From: Acidobacteria bacterium Mor1
GTDB taxonomy: Bacteria > Acidobacteriota > Polarisedimenticolia > Polarisedimenticolales > Polarisedimenticolaceae
Length of the DNA stretch: 64,000 nucleotides
Direction: 5' to 3'
NCBI GenBank assembly: GCA_001664505.1
Contig: CP011806.1
Span: forward strand, 3,884,815-3,948,814
In this document: positions 7,208-17,300 of the stretch, piece by piece
Numbering within the stretch: position 1 is the stretch's first letter
How the letters are laid out: each line of letters opens with the position of its first letter
The notes under the pieces: generated by a model
Told to the model about the DNA's origin: nothing
The model's input: only the letters and a program-made list of their open reading frames with translations
The model's database searches: none
Program-made: the position numbers and the translations under genes

Positions 7208-8097
7208 GCATTCTCCGCCAGCGCGTCGCGCAGGAACGGCATCAGGCCGTCGACCAGTTGCGGCCCGCGCTCCCGGGGAAGCATCGGCAGGGTGCATAGC
7301 GGCTCCCGCCATTGCTCCCGCAGGCGCGCCAGTTCGTTGTCGTTGATCCCTCGGCGGGTCCGCCACAGACGATGCAGCGGATCGTCGGGTGGGTTCGCCG
7401 GCAATTCCGGGTAGAGCGCGTTGACGCAGAGAAGATCCGGAGCCAGCGCCAACTTGCGCCCCATCGCCCGCCGCAGTTCGATCGCTTCCTGAGCGGGCAT
7501 TTCCTCGGCAAGGGTGACCACCACCACACCGCATTCACCCCCCGGGCCGGCAAAGCGCCGCAGCTCCCGGGCCATCTCGCCGAAGGGCCCCTTGGGAATC
7601 ACGTCGGCTACCAGACTGGGTGCGTTCAACAGCGAAAGGCCGTGGCCTGTGGCCGGCGCGTCGAGGATCACCAGATCGGGTTTCTGTTCCGACCACGATC
7701 CGTAGCCCTTGAGCCGCCGCCAGGCGTAGCCCAGGACCGCCATCTCGCGCAGTCCGGGCGCGCCGTCGACGAAGTGGCGGTAGACCGGACTCTGCATCAC
7801 CCGTTTGGTCAGGCCGGGAATACCGATCTGTTCCCGCACGACCTCGTCGAGTACGCCGTGGGGCTTCAGGTTCTGGAGTTCGAGGTTGTCGTCGAGTCTG
7901 ACGAGCCGGCCGTCGGACGGTGGAGCGTCGAAGAGTTCGTGGAGGTTTTCGCGGGGGTCGACCTCGAGCAGCAACACCCGCTTGCCCGGTCCGGCCAGGC
8001 TGCGGCCCAGCACGGCGGTGAGGGCGCTCTTGCCCACGCCCCCCTTGCCGGTGACCACCAGAAGTTTGCGACGTCCGAGTTGCTCGCTGAGTTTCAA
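7204..8097 (-). CDS. ArsA/Get3-family ATPase, first of a tandem pair
   Basis: 297 aa. It carries the full deviant Walker A motif GKGGVGKS near residue 17, then VLLLEVDPRENLHELF (A-loop/switch I region) and LVILDAPATGHGLSLL (switch II), all typical of ArsA-type anion-pump/tail-anchored protein ATPases. It lacks the second ATPase half found in duplicated arsenite ATPases; that half appears to be supplied by the adjoining gene with which it overlaps by GTGA. The start is TTG at 8097, with no convincing Shine-Dalgarno sequence (it lies 13 bases after the acyl-CoA synthetase stop), so the exact start is uncertain. No arsenite genes are nearby, which argues against an arsenic role. Confidence 0.82.
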   Translation of the reverse strand: MKLSEQLGRRKLLVVTGKGGVGKSALTAVLGRSLAGPGKRVLLLEVDPRENLHELFDAPPSDGRLVRLDDNLELQNLKPHGVLDEVVREQIGIPGLTKRVMQSPVYRHFVDGAPGLREMAVLGYAWRRLKGYGSWSEQKPDLVILDAPATGHGLSLLNAPSLVADVIPKGPFGEMARELRRFAGPGGECGVVVVTLAEEMPAQEAIELRRAMGRKLALAPDLLCVNALYPELPANPPDDPLHRLWRTRRGINDNELARLREQWREPLCTLPMLPRERGPQLVDGLMPFLRDALAENA

Positions 8098-8110
8098 GGA
8101 GGGGATCGCC

Positions 8111-9892
8111 TCAACTGGCGTACATTTGCTCCACGCGGTCCGAGAACTTTTCCAACACCGTCTTGCGCCGCACCTTCATGCTGGGCGTCAAGTCGCCGGA
8201 CTCGATGGTGAAGTCCTGTTCGAGGATCACGAACTTCTTGACCGATTCGAAGCTGGCGAGTTGGGCGTTCTGGATGGCGACCTCCTCCTCGATCAGCTTG
8301 AACACCTTGGGATCGTTGGCCAGCTCCGCCATGGTCGCGGTCTCCATGCCGTTTTTCTGGGCCCACTTGGCCATGTTCTCCGGCTCCAGGGTAATCAGCG
8401 CCGAGATGAACTTGCGTTTGTCGCCGATCGCCACGACCTGACTGATGTAGCTCGACGCACGAAGGATACGTTCGATGCGCTGCGGGGCCACGTTCTTGCC
8501 TCCGGCGGTGATGATCAGGTCCTTCTTGCGGTCGGTGATGCGCAGGAACCCGTCGTCGTCGATCTCGCCCACGTCGCCGGTGTAGAGCCAGCCCTCCTCG
8601 TCGATGGTCTCGGCGGTGGCGTCAGGGTTCTTGTAGTAACCCTGCATCACGTTGCGGCCGCGATAGAGCACCTCGCCGTCGGGGGCGATCTTCTGCTCGA
8701 TCCCCGGTCCGACCTCGCCGACGGTTCCGAAGCGGTTGTTGTCGAAGCGGTTGACGTTGCTGAACGAGGTGTTCTCGGTCATGCCGATCCCTTCAAGGAT
8801 CACGACGCCGCACGCATGGAAGAACTCGGCGATGTCCTGGTTCAACGGGGCCGCGCCGGAGACCGCCCAGTGCAGCCGTCCGCCCAGGGCCGCCTGCACC
8901 TTGCCCAGGACCAGCTTCTCGGCGAGGTTGTGCTGCAGTCCGAGCAGGCCCGGGATCGATGTCCCCGCCTGCTGGTGGGTGCTGACCCGGCGGCCGACGC
9001 CCAGCGCCCAGTTGAACAGCTTTTCCTTGATGCCGCCCGCCTCGCGTACGCCGGTGGTGATCTTGTCGTGGACCTTCTCGAAGATCCGCGGCACGCTGGC
9101 GATGAAGTGCGGCCGAATCTCCTTGAGGTTTTCGGCGACGGTGGTGATGTCCTCGGCGAAGGCCACGGTGGTGGCCGTGCGCAGGCTGGCGTAGGCGATC
9201 ATCCGGGCGAAGACGTGGGCCAGTGGCAGGAACAACAGGGTCGTGTAGTCCCCCTCGATCGCCAGGCTGTCCTCGACGGAACCCGAGGTGAACAGCAGGT
9301 TGTCGTGGGTCAGCATCGCCCCCTTGGGGACGCCGGTGGTTCCCGAGGTGTAGACGATCGACGCCAGGTCTTCGGGCTTGATCGCGTCGGAGCGGGTCTG
9401 ATGGTCGGCGGCGGAAACGGTCTCGGCCTGGGCCAGGAAGTCATCCCAGCCGAGCACGTCCGCGGCGGGATCCGACGGACCGTCGAACACGACCAGCTTG
9501 CGCACGTTCTTCAGGTCGTGACGGATCGACTGGATCTTCGCCAGTTGCTCCTGATCCTCGATGAACATCACGACGGCATCGCTGTGGTTCGCCACGTAGG
9601 CGCAGTCCTCGGCGAGGTTCGACGGATAGATGCCCACGGTTGCGGCACCGGCACCGGCGATGCCCAGGTCGCACAGCGACCACTCGAGGCGTGACTGGGA
9701 GAGGATGTTGACCTTGTCGCCGTGCTGCACGTCGAGGGCCATCAGGCCCCGGGAGATGAGGTCCACGGTCTTCTTGGCCTCGTCCCAGGTGATGTCCTGC
9801 CAGGTGCCGTTTTTCTTGCGCTGGAAAGCAATCCCGTCGCGGTTGGCGTCGACGACGCTCGCGAACATCCGTGGGACCGATTCGAACTCCAT
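8111..9892 (-). CDS. Long-chain acyl-CoA synthetase (AMP-forming, FadD15 type)
   Basis: 593 aa from an ATG at 9892 with GGAG six bases upstream. ANL-superfamily motifs appear in order: the P-loop-like A3 motif YTSGTTGVPKGAMLTH near residue 175, EGIGMTENTS (A5), GWLYTGDVGEIDDDGFLRITDRKKDLIITAGGKNVAP (A7-A8), and a C-terminal PSMKVRRKTVLEKF with the catalytic Lys region. It activates fatty acids as acyl-AMP and transfers them to CoA at the cytoplasmic membrane. It heads a minus-strand operon with the two ArsA-like ATPases. It has a short intergenic region shared with the divergent Nudix-MBL gene (9893-10005), where a TAGAAT hexamer at 9974-9979 could be a -10 element for that gene. Confidence 0.9.
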   Translation of the reverse strand: MEFESVPRMFASVVDANRDGIAFQRKKNGTWQDITWDEAKKTVDLISRGLMALDVQHGDKVNILSQSRLEWSLCDLGIAGAGAATVGIYPSNLAEDCAYVANHSDAVVMFIEDQEQLAKIQSIRHDLKNVRKLVVFDGPSDPAADVLGWDDFLAQAETVSAADHQTRSDAIKPEDLASIVYTSGTTGVPKGAMLTHDNLLFTSGSVEDSLAIEGDYTTLLFLPLAHVFARMIAYASLRTATTVAFAEDITTVAENLKEIRPHFIASVPRIFEKVHDKITTGVREAGGIKEKLFNWALGVGRRVSTHQQAGTSIPGLLGLQHNLAEKLVLGKVQAALGGRLHWAVSGAAPLNQDIAEFFHACGVVILEGIGMTENTSFSNVNRFDNNRFGTVGEVGPGIEQKIAPDGEVLYRGRNVMQGYYKNPDATAETIDEEGWLYTGDVGEIDDDGFLRITDRKKDLIITAGGKNVAPQRIERILRASSYISQVVAIGDKRKFISALITLEPENMAKWAQKNGMETATMAELANDPKVFKLIEEEVAIQNAQLASFESVKKFVILEQDFTIESGDLTPSMKVRRKTVLEKFSDRVEQMYAS

Positions 9893-10005
9893 ACGTGCTC
9901 CTGATCGCCTGGGGCCGAGACGCGGCTCCCTACCCCAAGCATACACCCCGCGGTCGAGTCACCGGGTTTCCGCTAGAATCCCTTCCCCCTCGTCACGGAG
10001 CTCCC

Positions 10006-11400
10006 ATGGACGACTTTCTGGCCCGGATTCCACAGGTTGAACCGCCGAAGCCGCGGGACAGCGCCTTGGGCATCTTGCTGCGACGCGGCGAGGACGGTCT
10101 CGAGGTGTTCTTCGGTCGCCGGGCGCGCAAGTCGCGCTTCATGCCCGGTCATCTGGCCTTCCCCGGCGGCGGTATGGATGCTCAGGACGAGCCCGGCCGG
10201 GACGGCGCCTACGCTCGTTGCGCCTCCCGGGAGTTACAGGAGGAGACCGGGATCCACGTCGCGCCCGAAAGCTGGATCGATGTCGGTGAACGGATCACGC
10301 CGCCGATGTTTCCGGTGCGTTTCAGAACCCGCTTCTTCGTCGCCTGGTGGCCCGAGGGCGCGGCGATCCCATCGGAGTTGCCCAGCCCCGATGAGATCGA
10401 CGAGCTGAGCCTGCGAAAGCCCGAGGAAGTGCTGGAAGAGTGGCGCCGGGGCAAGTGTCTGCTTCCGCCCCCATGCCTGCCGATGCTGAGGGAGTTGGCC
10501 GATACGTCGCCCACCCCCGATCTCGAGTCCCTGGCAGCGTCGTTGCGCGCGGCCAACGATCTGGAGCAGCGGCTACCGCGGATCGAGTTCGGTACCGAGG
10601 CCTGGGTCCTGCCGGTACGCACCCGCACCATCCCTCCGGCGACCCACACCAACGTCTGGATGCCCGGCGGCGAGCGTTTCGTCGTGATCGATCCGGGATC
10701 CACCGAGGACGCAGAGAACGAGCGCCTCCTCGGCGTCATTCGCCGGCGTTGCGAGACCGGGGCACAGGTCGAGGCGGTGCTGTTGACCCACCACCACCCG
10801 GACCATGTCGGAGGCGCCGCTCGCCTGGGCCGGGAACTCGGCGTCGAGGTTCGAGCACATCGTGCCACCCTCGACCGAGTGGACCTCGAAGGCTGCGCTA
10901 CCGCGACCCTGGAAGACGACGAACGGATCGACCTCGGTGGAGTGAGCCTGCGCGCCCTTTGGACACCGGGCCATGCGCCGGGGCATCTGGCCTTTGCCAT
11001 CGAAGGAACGCCGGCGCTCATCTCCGGGGATCTGGTCAGCGGGTTCTCCACGATCCTGGTGCCGCCGGAGTCGGGGCAGATGACGGCGTTCCTCGAGTCG
11101 CTGCGGCGGGTGGCGGAAGGGGGCTTCCGCAAGCTGTTGCCGGCCCACGGCCCGCCGTTACCGGTGAAGCAGGTCGAGAGGGTGCTCGAGCATCGACTGA
11201 TGCGCGAGGGCCGGGTGCGGGAGGCGCTCTCGGCGGAGTGGGCCCCCCTGAACGAGCTGGCCTCCAGGGCCTATGCCGATGTTCCGGAGACCCCGGAGGT
11301 GTTGGCCCGGATGCAGGCCCAGGCTCACCTGATGCGTCTGGAGGAGCTCGGCGAGGCGGAGTCGAGCGAGGGCGGAACCGCCTGGCGCACGGGCGGCTGA
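10006..11400 (+). CDS. Nudix hydrolase / metallo-beta-lactamase fusion protein
   Basis: 464 aa from an ATG at 10006 with GGAG six bases upstream. The N-terminal half (about 1-210) is a Nudix domain: FPGGGMD, then a Nudix box containing RELQEETGI. The C-terminal half (about 225-440) is an MBL-fold hydrolase of the LACTB2/glyoxalase II-like group with the metal motif THHHPDHVGG, then TPGHAPGHL and ISGDLV and a final LPAHGPP. The Nudix part resembles NUDT19/RPP8-type CoA-diphosphatase-like proteins. The pairing suggests hydrolysis of a nucleoside-diphosphate-linked acyl compound, but no substrate can be assigned from sequence. It is divergent from the acyl-CoA synthetase gene, which makes a CoA-linked substrate attractive; that is inference. 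Confidence 0.85.
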   Translation: MDDFLARIPQVEPPKPRDSALGILLRRGEDGLEVFFGRRARKSRFMPGHLAFPGGGMDAQDEPGRDGAYARCASRELQEETGIHVAPESWIDVGERITPPMFPVRFRTRFFVAWWPEGAAIPSELPSPDEIDELSLRKPEEVLEEWRRGKCLLPPPCLPMLRELADTSPTPDLESLAASLRAANDLEQRLPRIEFGTEAWVLPVRTRTIPPATHTNVWMPGGERFVVIDPGSTEDAENERLLGVIRRRCETGAQVEAVLLTHHHPDHVGGAARLGRELGVEVRAHRATLDRVDLEGCATATLEDDERIDLGGVSLRALWTPGHAPGHLAFAIEGTPALISGDLVSGFSTILVPPESGQMTAFLESLRRVAEGGFRKLLPAHGPPLPVKQVERVLEHRLMREGRVREALSAEWAPLNELASRAYADVPETPEVLARMQAQAHLMRLEELGEAESSEGGTAWRTGG

Positions 11401-11408
11401 GCAGGCGA

Positions 11409-12284
11409 TCAGAGCTGAGAGAGGAATCCCTCGATCTGTTGCTCGGATTCGTAGACCTCGCCCATCAGCATCAGGAACTCCTGCTCGTCGCATTCGAAGA
11501 TGCGCTGGAAGCCGGAGGCGATGCGCTGTTTGATCTCCTCGTCCAGCGGAGTCGACGCCAGGTTGGCCAGCATGTTGGCGCAGCAGACCATCCGCTGCGA
11601 GACCGTCTGCTTACCCCCTGCGGCGAGATCCTCGAAGATGTCGATCTCGTGCTCTTCGCAGGCCTGCCGCACCGCGACGGGCAGGTTCCAACGTTCGGAG
11701 AGCAGGCTGCCGAAGCGGGTGTGGGAAGGGAGCTCCTGCTCCCGCTCGATGATCATCAGGAACGTGCCCCGCTCGGCGGCCTCGGCCTGCATCGCCCGAT
11801 AGTGATCGGGAAAGAAGATCATGTAGACCAGCCGCCCGATGTCGTGGAGCAGCGCGGCGGCGAAGGTCTCGTCGGGGTCGATGGTCGGTTCGAACCGGCG
11901 GGCCAGGAGTTTGGCCACGAGGGCGGTATAGAACGAGTGCCGCCAGAACTCCCGATAGGCCGCGCGGTCGTCGGGCTGCAGGGTCTGAAGCACGCTTGCG
12001 GTCAGCACCGCGCGGTTGATCTCGGCGAGCCCCAGGTAGGCCACTGCGTGGTTGATCGCGGTGATCTGGCGGGGCAGGCCGTAGTAGGCGGAGTTGACCA
12101 GCTTGAGCACCGTCGAGGAGAGCGCCGCGTCGCTGACCAGCAGATCGGAGATCTCCTTGGAGGTCGCGTCACCCGCAGCGGTCCGCTCGAGGATCCGCGC
12201 CGCGATTTCAGGGAGCGGTGGGACTGCGAAATGGTCCCGGAGGAAGGTGTTTTCGTCGATCTCGATGCGAGGCAGGCGTTCCAC
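11409..12284 (-). CDS. HDOD-domain signalling protein
   Basis: 291 aa, GTG start at 12284 with GGGGA five bases upstream. The HDOD fold is recognisable from LPPLPEIAARIL-type helices (here VPPLPEIAARIL), SDLLVSDAALSSTVLKLVNSAYYGLP, INHAVAYLGL and the degenerate HD site FAAALLHDIGRLVY. HDOD proteins are regulators of second-messenger, stress or motility pathways; most lack metal-dependent phosphodiesterase activity. No other domain is attached. Its stop lies nine bases from the convergent Nudix-MBL stop. Upstream is a promoter with an overlapping palindrome. Confidence 0.87.
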   Translation of the reverse strand: MERLPRIEIDENTFLRDHFAVPPLPEIAARILERTAAGDATSKEISDLLVSDAALSSTVLKLVNSAYYGLPRQITAINHAVAYLGLAEINRAVLTASVLQTLQPDDRAAYREFWRHSFYTALVAKLLARRFEPTIDPDETFAAALLHDIGRLVYMIFFPDHYRAMQAEAAERGTFLMIIEREQELPSHTRFGSLLSERWNLPVAVRQACEEHEIDIFEDLAAGGKQTVSQRMVCCANMLANLASTPLDEEIKQRIASGFQRIFECDEQEFLMLMGEVYESEQQIEGFLSQL

Positions 12285-12330
12285 GAATTCCCCAGATGAG
12301 TGCCCGCGATCATCCCCTCGTCAGAGCTAA

Positions 12331-12360
12331 AGTATGGGTACGGTATTGCCATATGGCAAT
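12331..12360 (-). promoter_or_regulatory. Promoter with a 16-bp palindrome over the -35 box, upstream of the HDOD gene
   Basis: ATTGCCATATGGCAAT (12345-12360) is a perfect palindrome. On the minus strand a -35-like TTGCCA (12359-12354) within it is spaced 17 bases from a -10-like CATACT (12336-12331). An AT-rich stretch (12361-12390) precedes it like an UP element. A dimeric regulator binding the palindrome would block or modulate the promoter; the regulator is unknown. Confidence 0.5.
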
Positions 12361-12437
12361 CACTAAATAATAATTTTATTCTAGAAGCTATAGGTCTCTG
12401 GCGCCAGAAGGGAGCCCGGTCGGGGCCATGTGGCGCT

Positions 12438-14081
12438 TCAGGATTCCCGCTGCAGCACCAGATAGGTCAGATCGTCGGGCTGGCGGCTCCGGGCCAGGGC
12501 CTCGCTGACCTTGCCCTCGACCAGGTCCCGCACCGCCGAGGCGGAGGATCGCGGGCCGGATTCCAGCAGCCGCGACAGGATCTCGATGCCGTCCTGATCC
12601 TCGGCGGTCCCGAAGGCGTCGGTCACACCGTCACTGCAGGCGAAGAGCAGATCTCCCTGGGCAAGCTGGAGTTCCGACTGCTCGTAGGCGAAGTCGGGAT
12701 AGATGCCGATGGGAAACCCGCAGGCGGGTAGCTCTTCCAGTACGCCGGTCTTCCGCACGATTAACGGAAAGGGCGCGTGACCCGCGTTGACGTACCGCAG
12801 CCGGTGACGTTCGGTATCGAGTTCCGCCAGGAACAGGGTGACGAACCGGTTGGAGGGAGCCGTGCGGCAGAGGGCGTTGTTCAGGTCCTGGGCCAGATGA
12901 GCCAGGTCGTGTTCGACCTCCACCCGGGCGTGGAACGCGGCCTGGATACTCGCCATCAGCAGCGCTGCACTCATTCCCTTGCCCGCCACGTCGGCGAGGA
13001 TCAGGCAGTGCCGGTGATCGTCCAGTGGGACCATGTCGTAGTAGTCGCCGCCTACCTCGTAGCAGGGAGTGTTGTGTCCCAGGAAGGCGTAGCCGCCGAT
13101 CGCCGGAGTGGCCTGGGGAAGCAGGCCGCGCTGGATCTCGGCGGCTGACTGGGCATCCCGCTCGAAGCGCTCCTTCTCCACCCGCTCCTGGAACAGCTGC
13201 GCGTTCTGCAGCTGGATCGCCGCGACGTTGCCCAGCATGGTCAGCAGCTTGAGGTCCTCGTCGGTGAAGATCGTGCCGCCCATGCGGGAATCGACGTAGA
13301 TCAGCCCGTTGACCTCTTCCAGGTTCCAGATCGGCACCGCCATGATCGCCCGGATTCCCTGGCCGTGGATGCTCTCCCCCTCGGCGAAGTCGGTGAGGGC
13401 GTCGGAGGTCAGCACCGCGACCCGCTTCTCGGCGACGTTCTTGAGAATCGTCTGGCTGATATCCAGGTTGTCGGCGGCATCGCCGCGGTAGGCCTGGCAG
13501 ACCCAGTCGCCGGTTTCCGAACGGATCAATAGCGCCGCGCGCTCGGGGGAGACCGCCTCGACCACCAGGTCCAGGATTCGCGGGAACAGCACGTCCAGCG
13601 GTTCGTGAGCCAGGAGCTCCAGGTTGGCCCGCTCGATCACCCGGAAGCGGCTCTTGAGCCGCTCGAGGGCCTTCTCCAGGTTCTTGACCGACTTCTCTCC
13701 GGTCTTGGTGTCCCGCAGCAGATCGTTCGCCGAGATCACCACGGTGCCGGCGTGGAGCGGGCGGTCGCTGAAGGAGATCGATTTGGAGGAACGTTCGTTC
13801 AAACGCAGCCGACAGTTCCCGATCATCACCTGGGAGTGATCCTCGAGCTGGGTCTCTCCCTCGAGGCGCTGCCCGTCGATGTAGGTGCCGTTGGAGCTCC
13901 GGTTGTCGCGGAGCATCCAGAACCCCCCCTCGTGGTAGAGGTCGGCGTGCTTCCGGGAGACCAGGTCGTCGAGCAGCACCACGTCGTTCTTCAGTGACCG
14001 GCCGATGGTGTAGCGGCGGTCGTAGTCGAGCTCGAAACGACGGCTCTTGCCTTCACGGTCGGTGACGATCAGCACGGACAT
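12438..14081 (-). CDS. FHA-GAF-PP2C (RsbU/SpoIIE-type) Ser/Thr phosphatase
   Basis: 547 aa from an ATG at 14081 (GGAG eight bases upstream; the frame extends further but out of homology). The domains run in order. An FHA domain (about 15-95; YTIGRSLKNDVVL, SRKHADLY, SSNGTYIDG) would bind phosphothreonine. A GAF domain spans about 150-300. A PP2C-like SpoIIE domain spans about 325-545, with EIQRGLLPQ, VGGDYYDMVPLDD, LADVAGKGMSAALLMA, NAGHAPFPL and CSDGVTDAF. This architecture belongs to partner-switching and kinase-linked signalling. A TPR Ser/Thr kinase about 4.5 kb away (18568-21198) could be a partner. The 288 bases upstream (14082-14369) are shared with the divergent FG-GAP gene and hold no gene I can support. 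Confidence 0.9.
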   Translation of the reverse strand: MSVLIVTDREGKSRRFELDYDRRYTIGRSLKNDVVLLDDLVSRKHADLYHEGGFWMLRDNRSSNGTYIDGQRLEGETQLEDHSQVMIGNCRLRLNERSSKSISFSDRPLHAGTVVISANDLLRDTKTGEKSVKNLEKALERLKSRFRVIERANLELLAHEPLDVLFPRILDLVVEAVSPERAALLIRSETGDWVCQAYRGDAADNLDISQTILKNVAEKRVAVLTSDALTDFAEGESIHGQGIRAIMAVPIWNLEEVNGLIYVDSRMGGTIFTDEDLKLLTMLGNVAAIQLQNAQLFQERVEKERFERDAQSAAEIQRGLLPQATPAIGGYAFLGHNTPCYEVGGDYYDMVPLDDHRHCLILADVAGKGMSAALLMASIQAAFHARVEVEHDLAHLAQDLNNALCRTAPSNRFVTLFLAELDTERHRLRYVNAGHAPFPLIVRKTGVLEELPACGFPIGIYPDFAYEQSELQLAQGDLLFACSDGVTDAFGTAEDQDGIEILSRLLESGPRSSASAVRDLVEGKVSEALARSRQPDDLTYLVLQRES

Positions 14082-14369
14082 GACCGGCTCTCCGAAGGAC
14101 GAGGATCGAAAACCTGGAAACTCAATCAGGACGGGCGTTCCCGGCCAGCCGTTGTACCACACGCCACGCTGTGGGACTCGGTTCCGAATGGCGACACCCA
14201 TTCGTCCCTTTTGGCCGTTGCCTCTGATAATTAATTGCATCTATCGTGCGGCGTTCCGTTGACGGAAGCGCGGTTTCGAGGGATCTTCCCGGAACAGAGG
14301 CCGGCAGATCGGACCCGTCGTCCGGTCGAGCACACGACTGCCCGGCAAGGCCGGGTCAGGGGGGGAATC

Positions 14370-17300
14370 ATGACCGAGCGAACTGCCGCGATCGCGGCGG
14401 CCGTACTCCTGTTGCTGGGTTCCGGCAGCGCCGGGGCCACCGAGGACAAGATCCTCGACGTGACGCCTGAGGCCGAGGCCTGGGCCGCCGGCGAGAGCTC
14501 CCCCTACGGCGATCCGACCCGGTTCGTCTCACCCTGTCAGACCCTTCCGGCGGACCGCACCCCGCGGGACAGCGACCCGACCAACGACGGCGGCTGGCTG
14601 CTGGTCGATTTCTGCACCGCCGGCCCCACCGGATCGGGGCCCGCCGAGCCTCCGTTCTGCACCAAGAACGACGACGACTCCGGCCTGCTGCCCCTGGGCT
14701 TCAGCTTCGACATGTACGGCAGCACCTATGACGAGGTGTTCGTCAACAACAACGGCAACCTCTCCTTCGGGGAGTTGCTCTCGGGGTTCGACCCCACCGG
14801 TTTCCCGCTGACCGGCCCTGCCGTTCTCGCTCCCTTCTGGGCCGACGTGGATACCCGCACCGAGGGGGGCGGCAAGGAGGGTGACGGCGAAGGCGATTCG
14901 ACCCGTCCACGCTCCGCCGTCTGGTACAAGCCGATCAGTGTGAACACCCTGGCGGTGACCTGGGACAACGTCGGTTACTTCAAGCGGCGCAACGACAAGG
15001 TCAACACCTTCCAGGTCTTGATCTCCGACGGCAACAACCCGGAGTTCGGGCTCGGCAACAACGTCTGCTTCTGCTACGACGACATGCAGTGGACCACCGG
15101 CGATGCTTCGGGAGGTGTCGGCGGGTTCGGCGGAGCCGCGGCGACGGTGGGATCCAACGCGGGAGACGGCGACCGGCACTTCGTCGTCGGGCGCTTCGAT
15201 CGTTCCGGCGCGAGCTACGACGGTCCCGGAGGAATGAACGACGGCGTCGATTATCTCGACGGCCGCGGCGCCGGGAGCGCCAACGCGATCTGTTTCAACG
15301 CTTCGGGCAACAACGTACCCCCGGTCCCTCAGGGCTTCCCCGAGGAGGAGCCGCTGCAGCTGGCCTGCAACGAGACCCTCGATCTGGATCTGGCCTTCCT
15401 CAGCCCCGAAGGGGATCAGACCACCACGGTCGTGGTCCGGGATCTCGACGACGCCGCGGAGTCCGGTCTCGAGATCGAAACCACCTCGGGGAACGTGGCC
15501 ACGGCGCATCTGTTCTGGGAGACCGATCCCCGGGACGAGGGCACCTACGTGCTCGAGTTCGCCGCCACCGACGATTTCGATCCGCCGGCGACCACCGAAC
15601 GGACGTTGACCCTCGAGGTCACCTGCTTCGCCACCACGCCTCTGCCCAACGTATCGGAAGAGGTGGTCTCCATCGGTTCCGACGCCCGCATCGGCACGTC
15701 GATCTCGTCCGCCGGCGATCTGGACGGTGACGGTTTCGCCGACTTCATCAGCGGGGCTCCGGGGTTTGAACAGGGGCCGTTCAACTCTGCCGCCGAAACC
15801 GGCGCCGCCGCGATCTACCTCGGTTCGCCGGTCGCCGAGGAGCGTATCCAGCCGGACATCGTCTTCGTCGGTGAGGCGGGCAACGATCGGGCGGGTGTCG
15901 CGGTCTTCGGCGACTTCGATTTCAACGGCGACGAGATTCCCGACTTGTTGATCGGCGCCGAACAGGTCGACCGCACCGGCGAGGAGCCGGTGGCCAGCGG
16001 GAACGGCAAGGTCTATCTGATTTTCTTCGACCCCGCCGACACCGAGACCTATCCGGTCCTGGCCGGAGGTCAAGGACCGGACTACGTCGAACTCTCGCGA
16101 GTAGGCGTCGACATCCCCGGCGTGGTGTTCGAGGGGAGCGCCCTGGGCGACCAGGCCGGCTTTGCGGTCGCGGCCGGTCCTGCGGTCAGCAGCAACGGCG
16201 GCATCGAGATCGCCATCGGCGCACCGGGCGCCGACATCGACGATGAAGAGGCCCGCACCGACGCCGGCGCGGTCTACCTGATCTTCAATCAACCGCTTCC
16301 CTCCTTGGCTTCGCTGAGTCAGGTTGCCGACGGAAGCGAGCTTCAGATCGACGGCGTCGTGTACCGGGGCGCCGCCCCGGGCGATGCCCTCGGCTTCAGC
16401 GTGGCCTTCCCCGGCGACGTGGTCGCGCCGATGGGTGACGACCTGGCCATGGGCGCGCCGCTGGCGGATACCACCATCGGCCCCGAGGACCTCGATCTGC
16501 AGGACGCCGGAATCGCCTACGGTGCGGCCGGCGGGTTCTCGCTCTCGGGCATCATCGAGGTCTGTGATCTCGGTCAGCCCGGCGGCGGCCTCACCGCCGT
16601 AGAAGGTGTGCAGATCCTCGGCGACCAGGCCGGAGCCCGGCTCGGCTTCTCGATTGCCGGCGGGCGGGACCATCTGTTCAACGGCGAGACCGACCTGCTC
16701 ATCGGCGCGCCGCTCTACGACATCGTCGACTCCTCCGACGCGGACCGGCTGGACGCCGGCATCGTCGCCACCGCGGCCGCCCAACTGGCCGGCGGCATCA
16801 TCGAGGTCTGTGATCTCGGCGGCGGGATTCAGGGAGCCGGCGACGGCCCGGTGCTCGAGGGGGTCTGGTTCGTCGGAGCCACCGGCGGGGACCAGCTCGG
16901 CTACGCCGTTTCCGGCCTGGGGGACTTCACCCGGAACGGCGCCGACGATCTGGCTCTGGGCGCTCCCTTCTTCGATCCTGAAACCTCGCTGATGGACGCG
17001 GGGATCCTCTACGTCGCCGAGGGCGGTTTCGGCGGCGGCGAGAGCGGCAACGACGGCACCTTCTTCTCGGGCATCATCGAGGTCTGCGATCTCGGCGACA
17101 GCCGGCCCGGCCGTGGCCTGACCGGCACCGCCGCTTCCGAAGAAGCGGGATCGTCGGCGGCACCCACCGGCGACGTCGACGGCGACGGCCAGGGAGACGC
17201 GGTGGTCGGTTCGCCGGGCAAGCAGGAGGATGACGGCACCGTTTCGATCGTCACCGACGGCAGCGACGTGGCCAACGAGGTGCCCAACTCACCGCCGGTA

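Noticed and set aside
7805-9694. Long plus-strand open frame of 629 codons
   Set aside because: It is antisense to the acyl-CoA synthetase gene, lacks any family signature and has His/Arg/Val-rich composition typical of a shadow frame in high-GC DNA.
14529-16784. Minus-strand open frame of 751 codons opposite the FG-GAP gene
   Set aside because: The plus strand shows clear NIDO, FG-GAP and PKD motifs; the antisense frame has none and is a GC-driven shadow.
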